From positions 1 to 64,000 of the IMG/VR virus record IMGVR_UViG_3300019762_000001: 64,000 nt of DNA; one strand, 5' to 3'. The notes under the pieces were generated by a model. The model saw nothing but the letters and a program-made list of their open reading frames with translations, was not told where the DNA came from and ran no database searches. The stretch comes from a virus. A program made the position numbers and the translations under genes. Numbering within the stretch: position 1 is the first letter of the stretch; each line of letters begins with the position of its first letter. Of the stretch, positions 58,101 through 64,000 are shown piece by piece.

Positions 58101-58565
58101 TTAGAGTTTATGGCAAGTATCAACACATATCTCTATGGATTCTATAGAGTTATCTGCATCTGATGTTCTATCAAATTCTTGTCCGTTTATCTTGCAAGGC
58201 CAGCAGCCCTCGCATACCCATTGATTTAATGGGGTTTGGCCATCCTGAGATATCTCAGTAACGATGATTACCTTTTTATAAACCTCTGGGATAGTACCCC
58301 CACCGATTAGTGGGTCGGCTACTGAGGCAGCCCAATTCCAGAAGTAAGTATCTGAGTCCTTAGCAGAGAGTAATTTCTCTATCATTAGGTTACTAAATGA
58401 TACCCTCCCACCGGTTTTTATATTGTGGTTAGTGTGGCCATGCTCAGCCACTGCAATGTCCATATCTGGAAGAGTTACTTTCTGGGATAACATTGGATTT
58501 ATTGGGTCCGGAGCTATCGATATAGAGAAGTTAAACTTCTTCCTAGGATCTACTTTATCAGCCAT
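58101..58565 (-). CDS. Tail tube protein
   Basis: The 154-residue protein begins ADKVDPRKKFNFSISIAPD and continues with KVTLPDMDIAVAEHGHTNHNIKTGG and a strand-rich end, matching gpFII/gp19-like tube subunits of contractile systems. The gene lies directly after the sheath gene, with 19 bases between, and is followed by a hairpin. Confidence 0.9.
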   Translation of the reverse strand: MADKVDPRKKFNFSISIAPDPINPMLSQKVTLPDMDIAVAEHGHTNHNIKTGGRVSFSNLMIEKLLSAKDSDTYFWNWAASVADPLIGGGTIPEVYKKVIIVTEISQDGQTPLNQWVCEGCWPCKINGQEFDRTSDADNSIESIEICVDTCHKL

Positions 58566-58584
58566 ATCTTAAGAATTTATTTAG

Positions 58585-60105
58585 TTAGGAAATCTGAGCA
58601 CTTCCAGTGGAACTGTCCAGGATTATATTAAGTGAGAACTCCTGCATACTTGCTACAGGGATAATAGTAAGAGATACTTTGTACTTTCCTTGTAGTACAT
58701 CTGCTTTCTTATTAACCTGTAGGTTGTCAAGTGATGAGGCAAATTGGTCCCCCTCCCAAGAGTAGTCATAAAGAGCTCTGTTTTGTCCGGTTGATAATCC
58801 ATCAAAGAAAGGTTTTACTGTGTAGTAAATCTGACTCCAAGTTGGAATATCATTGGGCTCTTCTAGGTAATTCTCTAATGTTGGTAGTAAGGATTTACGT
58901 AGGTACATTACCAGTTTAACTACGTTAGCCCATTGTTCTTGGGAATTATAGTTAAGCCCAGTAAAGTTACCGGTTAGGAATACTTCTCCCCCCCTTTGTA
59001 CTACTAGGTTAATTTGAGAGTTAGCTAATGTATCCATATCAAGGGTACTAGCTGGAGACCCAAAGTTGTTTATAACTTTAGATACATTGCCAAGTACTCC
59101 CCTTTTCTTACCCGAGAAAGAAAGCCATGGGGTATAATTAACCTCGCTTAATACAGCTTTTGAGCATACATCAGCTAAGTTACCAACTTGAATATCAGAA
59201 CCTTGTGGTCCTTGATATTCTAAAGCCCCAGCAAAATACCTGATGTATTTAGAGTTGCTGTTTACTGAGTCTCTTTCGGCTTTAATGTCAGTTGTGGTTT
59301 TCTTGGTGGGATCTATTTCACAAAAATAGAATAGATCTTTTCTTTTGTTTGCATAGGCTATACCAATAACATGGACAGCACTATCATACATACCAAGAGC
59401 CGCTACATGATAAGCCTCATTATAGTTATTGAATGATTCGAAAGCAACAGCGGTATAATCCGCAGAAGATACTGCAGTACCATCTGAACCCCCAGAAAAT
59501 TGATACTCAGCTACCTTAGGTGGTTCTACTGTGATAGAGTAATCTATAGTCTCATATACTACATCAACCAAGTTACTGTTATCCACAATATCTTTCAGAT
59601 AGTTTTGGGGTAAATTATGATCTACTGTTGGATCACCGGTTATGGTTAAGTTTCTGTAATACTCGATAGTTTCAGAATTACCCGTATCGATCATAAGATC
59701 AAAGAAGTCATCTTCATCATTTGAGGGTTGTAGTATTTTAACCTTCCATCCATTCGCTTCTTCTCCCTCGTATTTGGGTACTATCTTAAATAACTCATCA
59801 GCACTAACAGAATCATCTAAGATAGCCACGGCTGCAGCTTTTGCTGCATCATTATGAAGTATTCTACAGATTCTGGCTGAACCCCCAGATTCTAGGTACC
59901 TTTTTACCATAGTGGAGAACTTATTGTCAGGTACTTCCCCACCAAATATTTTTACGTACTGGGGCCAAGAAGTTATCAAGTCCTTTGGGTCTTCCACAGG
60001 ACCCGTTTTAGTTGGCCCTATAAAGAATGATACTCCATTGGCCGGCTCTGTAACTCCCACTATCTTGTTAGTTACATTGATTTTTACTTTAGCTGCGTTT
60101 GCCAT
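58585..60105 (-). CDS. Tail sheath protein
   Basis: The 506-residue protein has sheath features: GVSFFIGPTKTGPVEDPK at the N-terminus, SGGSARICRILHND, FSFCEIDPT-like (FYFCEIDPTKKTTTDIK) and a C-terminal domain with LRKSLLPTLENYL, RALYDYSWEGD and VSLTIIPVASMQEFSLNIIL. These are the conserved pieces of contractile sheath proteins. A 506-residue size is between P2 FI and T4 gp18. Confidence 0.93.
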   Translation of the reverse strand: MANAAKVKINVTNKIVGVTEPANGVSFFIGPTKTGPVEDPKDLITSWPQYVKIFGGEVPDNKFSTMVKRYLESGGSARICRILHNDAAKAAAVAILDDSVSADELFKIVPKYEGEEANGWKVKILQPSNDEDDFFDLMIDTGNSETIEYYRNLTITGDPTVDHNLPQNYLKDIVDNSNLVDVVYETIDYSITVEPPKVAEYQFSGGSDGTAVSSADYTAVAFESFNNYNEAYHVAALGMYDSAVHVIGIAYANKRKDLFYFCEIDPTKKTTTDIKAERDSVNSNSKYIRYFAGALEYQGPQGSDIQVGNLADVCSKAVLSEVNYTPWLSFSGKKRGVLGNVSKVINNFGSPASTLDMDTLANSQINLVVQRGGEVFLTGNFTGLNYNSQEQWANVVKLVMYLRKSLLPTLENYLEEPNDIPTWSQIYYTVKPFFDGLSTGQNRALYDYSWEGDQFASSLDNLQVNKKADVLQGKYKVSLTIIPVASMQEFSLNIILDSSTGSAQIS

Positions 60106-60131
60106 AATATAAACAGGTTTTATTTACAGGT

Positions 60132-60392
60132 TTAGACTTTTTTATTCATACCTGGGAGGTTAGTGAACTTGATGTCTGCAATAGACTTTAGGTGTTGTGG
60201 GACAAATGCTGCTACTAATAAGATTAGCATCATACCAATAACGTAGAGGTTGAGGTCTACAGACTTAATCACTAAAGTCATCAGGAAGATAAATGAAAAG
60301 ATTAGGGTTAGAAAACTCTTTAATCTAGTTGAGCTTTTAGTACCATCTGATTCTTGTAGGTATCCCGCTGGTTTTTTAGTTGTAGTTTCCAT
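60132..60392 (-). CDS. Small membrane protein, two TM segments
   Basis: Two hydrophobic helices (about residues 25-43 and 47-64, TLIFSFIFLMTLVI and LYVIGMMLILLVAAFV) follow a polar N-terminus with KSSTRLK. The poly-A leader contrasts with other genes. Holin or tail-associated membrane role is possible. It lies between tail terminator and sheath genes. Confidence 0.6.
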   Translation of the reverse strand: METTTKKPAGYLQESDGTKSSTRLKSFLTLIFSFIFLMTLVIKSVDLNLYVIGMMLILLVAAFVPQHLKSIADIKFTNLPGMNKKV

Positions 60393-60402
60393 GGTTTTTT
60401 TT

Positions 60403-61080
60403 TTATTTTTTGATAGTTATAGTATCTAAGTTATTTACAGTTACATCTATCTCGGTTATTGGAGATAGGTTTTCTGGACCTTGTTTAGGAATAGATTCCC
60501 ATAGATCTTTTATCTCAAAGGAATATATCCTCTCCATAATACCCCTCTCAGGGTCTTCAGGAGTAGTAGTATTTATTTCGTGTACAAATATTTTACGGCC
60601 TGGTACATCTGGTAAGTCTAAGTAGCCTCTTTTTGGTATAGCAGTAGCGATTACTCCATTTAGTAAGTTTTTTTGGCTAGCATCACCTGAAATAGCATGG
60701 ATATTGATATAATAATCAGAAGTCCTTGGCGGTAAAGTTTCAGTCTTATACCTATTAGTAGCTTGGTCTTTAATATACACGGGTTCAGGGTTATTCCCAA
60801 CATCTCCAGCTAAAAAGGCTCTACTTGCAACAACTATACGAGGATATTTCTCATACCCTTTATCATCGGTATTTCCAACGCCAAAAAGCCCAACGCAGTA
60901 TCCCCGGTTGGTTTTTATTTGTTGTATCATATTCAGTAGGTTATTATACCCGGCCTCAGTATCTGGGTAGTTAGTTGTATCTGTTATATCTGGGGTTATA
61001 CCCAACTCAACCAATACATCGAGTATAGCCTTATAAAAGGCATAATCTACCTGGTCCTCTATTTGTGGTAATGTGATCAT
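60403..61080 (-). CDS. Tail terminator-like / tail completion protein
   Basis: The 225-residue protein lies between the gp10-like neck gene and the sheath gene. Middle residues (CVGLFGVGNTD, RIVVASRAFLAGDVG, YYINIHAISGD) are strand-rich; the rest is less regular. The position suits the tail terminator. No exact family. Confidence 0.6.
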   Translation of the reverse strand: MITLPQIEDQVDYAFYKAILDVLVELGITPDITDTTNYPDTEAGYNNLLNMIQQIKTNRGYCVGLFGVGNTDDKGYEKYPRIVVASRAFLAGDVGNNPEPVYIKDQATNRYKTETLPPRTSDYYINIHAISGDASQKNLLNGVIATAIPKRGYLDLPDVPGRKIFVHEINTTTPEDPERGIMERIYSFEIKDLWESIPKQGPENLSPITEIDVTVNNLDTITIKK

Positions 61081-61655
61081 CGTATTTGTAATTTAAAGCC
61101 ATATCTACGTTTATAATACTGGCTAACATTCCGGGTTATAAACATCATAATTCTACGCTTACCCCCAAAATGACCTTTCCTTGTGAATGTATCTTTAAAC
61201 ACTGGGTAAGGTTTAGCATATTTTGTACCTTTCTCAAGCATGTAAGCTGCTTCATATACAGTGAGTCCTCCACGGCCCCTACTTGTATCTTTACGGGATA
61301 CTCCAACTACATAGTTACCTTTTTTTGTCCTAGTAACTTTTACTGAATTATGTAGTTTACCCGAGAACATAAGCAACCCCTGATGAGTAGCAAATCTCCG
61401 TTTGTATGAAAAATATGAACCTGAGATAGCAGAGCTAGATGGCACATACCCAAGTCTTACCCCATGAGTCCTAAGGTTTAATCTTACTTGCCTACGGTAC
61501 TCATTAGCTGCATTGTGCATTCCCTTGTCCACCTGCATAGCCATTTGTATTGGCATTTCATCTATCATATTCATTAACCTGTCCCATTCCCCCTCAAGTT
61601 TAACTGAGAGGTTACCGGACATACCTCTACCCCTTATTCTACTGTGTATTGCCAT
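61077..61655 (-). CDS. HK97 gp10-like neck/tail-completion protein
   Basis: The pattern LEGEWDRLMNMIDEMP, HNAANEYRRQVRLNL, YMLEKGTKYAKPYPVF and a basic C-terminus is that of HK97 gp10-like head-tail joining proteins. Basic stretches (KRRFATHQG, KRRIMMFI) are consistent. It overlaps the neighbour by 1-4 bases. Confidence 0.75.
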   Translation of the reverse strand: MAIHSRIRGRGMSGNLSVKLEGEWDRLMNMIDEMPIQMAMQVDKGMHNAANEYRRQVRLNLRTHGVRLGYVPSSSAISGSYFSYKRRFATHQGLLMFSGKLHNSVKVTRTKKGNYVVGVSRKDTSRGRGGLTVYEAAYMLEKGTKYAKPYPVFKDTFTRKGHFGGKRRIMMFITRNVSQYYKRRYGFKLQIR

Positions 61656-62107
61656 TAGTGTGGTATATTGCCGGTTTCTACCCTATCCGGACACAGGATA
61701 AGATGTTCCATCATTGGGTTAATACCTACTTGTGAAACATCTGTGAATCCAGCATCTTTATAAGTTACTCCATTTATTATAAACTTATCCTCTCCAGGAC
61801 TATAATCCAGGTTACCCTTTGAGTTTACAAGGTTTTTTTCAACCAGGTAATCCTTATGGAACATTACAACCATATTTTGGTTATCGAAGTCACCTTGTAC
61901 ATCGTTTTTAACACTTGGCCAAGTCCTGAAAAAGTTGTAAGCTATTATACCCACTAGCTGTACACTGTCAAACTTTGTAGCATTGTCAGAACCCCTACGA
62001 GATATCCTTCTAGTTTTCTTTTTCCAGAGGATAGGTTGTAGGGCTTGGTCATCAAAGTATTCCTTATGGAGGCTCCTGAATAAGTCAAGAGAGGGTTTAG
62101 TAATCAT
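61655..62107 (-). CDS. Head-tail connector / head closure protein
   Basis: The 150-residue protein (DLFRSLHKEYFDDQALQP; ARRISRRGS-like basic stretch) shares one base with each neighbour. Strand-rich middle and end (FIINGVTYKDAG) suit a head-closure or connector component. The family is not certain. Confidence 0.6.
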   Translation of the reverse strand: MITKPSLDLFRSLHKEYFDDQALQPILWKKKTRRISRRGSDNATKFDSVQLVGIIAYNFFRTWPSVKNDVQGDFDNQNMVVMFHKDYLVEKNLVNSKGNLDYSPGEDKFIINGVTYKDAGFTDVSQVGINPMMEHLILCPDRVETGNIPH

Positions 62108-62834
62108 GGGTATCTATTTTAGAAACTATGAATGGTATTACTGGTGTAGCTGGTTTAGAGCATATGCCAGGAATGTAAATAGTTAGTCGGCTTGCCAATG
62201 AACATATAGTTTGGGCCAAAGTATCAAATGTACCCCCAGGTGCAAAAATCTTAGAAAGAGTCTCTGATCCCTGGAACCATTCAGTTTCCATTGGGCCTTG
62301 TACCATTTTCTTTATTTCCTGCCCATTAGTTTTACCCTGGCTTATTAAATATTTAGAAGCTCCCTCTACTACTAAGTCATATGCAATTAATTGAGCAATC
62401 AGCGTATTTTCTAGTGCAGTATAAGAGAATTCATCATAAATATCGTCCAGTGCTATCTCATGGTTTACTAGAGGGGATAGATATAATTGCCATTTCTGTA
62501 TACGGATTTCTTTATCTTCTGGGTCCAAAGTAATACCTTCTGGAATGTATTGATCTACCAATTGATAAAGTGGTAGAGCTAATGGTTGCCCTATGTTTGA
62601 GGCCCCAATGGTCCTTTCAAAAGTGTAATCCGTTGAGGATTGGTTAATGGTTAATTTAACATCAAAAAACCCAGAGTCATTATAGGTATGCTCTGGGTTT
62701 TTATCAGTAGAGGTTTTACCGTCTCCAAAGTCCCAAGTGAAACTTGCAGTAGATATTACCCCGGTTGAAGTGTTAGATCTAAAATTAACCTTAAGCCCAT
62801 CCCCTTTATAACTAAAGTGAGCTTTTACTGCCAT
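62097..62834 (-). CDS. PKD-domain-fused neck protein
   Basis: The N-terminal 75 residues form a PKD domain: SFTWDFGDGKTSTDKNPEH and NDSGFFDVKLTI are the diagnostic WDFGDG and T-Y-x-x-G-x-x-x-V-x-L blocks. From residue about 105 onward the sequence is helical (LYLSPLVN, ALENTLIAQLIAYDLVVEGASKYLIS), a pattern of gp6-like connector proteins. Such a fusion would display an Ig-like PKD module at the neck. It shares one base with the 62834 gene. Confidence 0.75.
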   Translation of the reverse strand: MAVKAHFSYKGDGLKVNFRSNTSTGVISTASFTWDFGDGKTSTDKNPEHTYNDSGFFDVKLTINQSSTDYTFERTIGASNIGQPLALPLYQLVDQYIPEGITLDPEDKEIRIQKWQLYLSPLVNHEIALDDIYDEFSYTALENTLIAQLIAYDLVVEGASKYLISQGKTNGQEIKKMVQGPMETEWFQGSETLSKIFAPGGTFDTLAQTICSLASRLTIYIPGICSKPATPVIPFIVSKIDTHDY

Positions 62835-63325
62835 TACTCAGTGGTATCTTCTAACTCCTTAAGATAGGCTTCCAGTTTGCCCTTATTGTTAGAAATCTTC
62901 TCAAGCTCAGCTTCCTGCTCAGCATCAAGTTCATACTCGGCTTTGATTTGGAAGTAAATAGCCTTTTTCTCTGCTGCTAATCTTTTTTCAGCTTCTTCTT
63001 CGGCTTTTTCTTTAGCCTCGTTAGCAATTTCAAGGGACTCCTTGGTTTTATTTTCCAAGTCTGCTATATAATCATCATCCTTGTCAGTTACTGTTGGTAC
63101 TGCAGGTTTTAGAGCTTCAACTGCCTCCAGATAAGATTTATAATCTCTTTCTGTAGCTACTTTTAACCCACCAGCCATAAGGTGTCGATTAACTTTTGTA
63201 GAGTCTGCTACTACTTGAGTAGTTTCTACTACTTCCCCGTGGCAAAGCTTGATACCGGTTTTAGGGTCATAGAATGAGGCAGCTTTTGGGCCCAGTTTTA
63301 AATATACTTTATCTTGAGTTTCCAT
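62834..63325 (-). CDS. Head protein or scaffold-like, coiled-coil
   Basis: The N-terminal 60 residues contain KVYLKLGPKAASFYDPKTG and a strand. From about residue 85 to 145 there is a charged Glu/Lys/Ala coiled-coil stretch. It follows the capsid gene, so it may be a head accessory or completion protein. Confidence 0.55.
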   Translation of the reverse strand: METQDKVYLKLGPKAASFYDPKTGIKLCHGEVVETTQVVADSTKVNRHLMAGGLKVATERDYKSYLEAVEALKPAVPTVTDKDDDYIADLENKTKESLEIANEAKEKAEEEAEKRLAAEKKAIYFQIKAEYELDAEQEAELEKISNNKGKLEAYLKELEDTTE

Positions 63326-63358
63326 TGTAAGTGGTATTAATCTTGGTTATAAACTATG

Positions 63359-63385
63359 TATGGGGGCTCTAATAGAACCCCCATA
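63359..63385 (-). terminator. Hairpin after the capsid gene
   Basis: TATGGGGG/CCCCCATA forms an 8-bp stem with an 11-base loop just after the stop of the capsid-like gene. Downstream T content is modest (CATAGTTT), so attenuation rather than full termination is possible. Confidence 0.75.
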
Positions 63386-63393
63386 GAATGGTA

Positions 63394-64000
63394 TTACTTA
63401 ATGATGGTGTTAGCTTCGAATTGTGCTACGTTTAAGAAAGCAGGGAATACGTTAGATCCAGTAAATGTCTTGCTTGAATCAAGTATGAAACAGGCATCAC
63501 GGAATAGTTTAGCAAACCCCAATTCAGTGGAAACATAGGTTGCCTCGAATTGAGCAGAAACGATTCTTTCAGACTCAACTGTTAAAGGCTTAGCAGTATA
63601 CTTAGCCATGGCCATGCCAGGGTCAAGTAAGATCTGCTGATTAGCCGGTACAGCATCATGAACGAAGAACTCAAGGTCTCTAGGGATAGCAGTACGGATA
63701 TTCAATCTGTGCATTGGAGATCCCTGTACCGGTGTTTTAAACTCTGGTAAATCAAGAGTATCCATCATGATCTCTTCTCCCCCGATAGACACGTTTGCTT
63801 TTCTACCCATACGTGATAACCTAGTCCAAAGTCTTAGGTAATCCTTGTATACAAGGTTGTTGGCAGTAGTTACCCCGATAACTGGAGATGATTCAGAACC
63901 ATCTGCCTGGTCACCATTTAATAGGCAGTCGATAGCCATATGATCAACCCCATGACCCATCTTAATACCAAAATCTCTCAAGAAGATAGACAGGATATTA
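63394..64000 (-). CDS. Partial major capsid-like protein (N-terminus outside window)
   Basis: A frame runs from the window edge to the stop at 63394 with about 200 residues. It starts NILSIFLRDFGIK, includes TPVQGSPMHRLNIRTAIPRDLEFFVHD broken over strands, and LLDPGMAMAKYTAKPLTVESERIVSAQFEATYV, a pattern like the end of HK97-type capsid proteins. Its position before head-completion and neck genes supports a capsid. N-terminal part is absent, so start cannot be given. Confidence 0.65.
   Translation of the reverse strand, partial: NILSIFLRDFGIKMGHGVDHMAIDCLLNGDQADGSESSPVIGVTTANNLVYKDYLRLWTRLSRMGRKANVSIGGEEIMMDTLDLPEFKTPVQGSPMHRLNIRTAIPRDLEFFVHDAVPANQQILLDPGMAMAKYTAKPLTVESERIVSAQFEATYVSTELGFAKLFRDACFILDSSKTFTGSNVFPAFLNVAQFEANTIIK

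Noticed and set aside
1-64000. Stop-codon reassignment
   Set aside because: All three stop codons end genes at sensible places and no long genes are broken by one particular stop codon, so the standard code is enough.

Overview
This window is a large piece of the genome of a tailed, contractile-tail (myovirus-type) phage whose host is very probably a member of the Bacteroidetes. The phage assignment rests on a tail sheath, tail tube, tape measure, LysM protein, spike, gpW/gp25, baseplate J-like protein and tail protein I, plus a complete T4-like replication and recombination set. The host assignment rests on at least eight promoters with the Bacteroidetes -7 element (TATATTTG, within TAnnTTTG), A-rich leaders without Shine-Dalgarno sequences, BACON-like domains in a fibre protein and a GPSGxSP/NGNW fibre motif. 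Both window edges cut genes, so this is an internal slice.

Layout. All genes but one are read on the minus strand, so the biological order runs from 64000 down to 1. From 64000 to 57.2 kb are the end of a capsid-like gene, head-completion/neck proteins, tail terminator, sheath, tube and a tail-assembly-chaperone-like pair that appears to use a -1 frameshift. From 57 to 48.4 kb are the tape measure and baseplate (tube-initiator-like, LysM, hub, spike, gp25, J, I). From 48.4 to 42.5 kb are fibre/adhesin genes, including two with Sec signal peptides, an S74-type self-cleaving chaperone domain and BACON-like repeats. A single plus-strand gene (41837-42478) encodes a divergent sigma-like protein and has its own promoter.

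From 41.6 to 22 kb is a dense DNA-metabolism run: DnaB-like helicase, primase, UvsW-like helicase, T4 gp56-like dNTP pyrophosphatase, two thymidylate-synthase-fold proteins, a GroES-like protein, MazG-like protein, family A polymerase, P-loop kinase, ssDNA-binding protein with an EDDLPF tail, RecA/UvsX, FEN-type nuclease, SbcD/SbcC, a PD-(D/E)XK nuclease and a NusG-like protein. From 22 to 9.7 kb are many small, mostly unknown, probably early or host-interaction genes in short operons. Among them are a T4 endonuclease V homologue (denV), a GH73-type lysin, a KTSC-domain protein, an acidic DNA-mimic-like protein and a tRNA-like gene. From 9.6 to 3 kb is a second group of large fibre-like proteins with its own promoter. 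The last 3 kb hold small genes, a pentapeptide-repeat protein and a possible small-terminase candidate.

How it works together. The early region is controlled by compact terminator-promoter modules. The NusG-like and sigma-like proteins are candidate phage regulators acting on host RNA polymerase, the sigma-like one possibly for the late genes. The nucleotide enzymes (gp56-like pyrophosphatase, two TS-fold enzymes in which Asp replaces the usual base-specifying Asn, and a dNMP-kinase-like protein) could be ordinary thymidylate supply, or a pyrimidine-modification pathway like those of phages with hypermodified DNA. The latter is the most interesting hypothesis in the window and is unproven.
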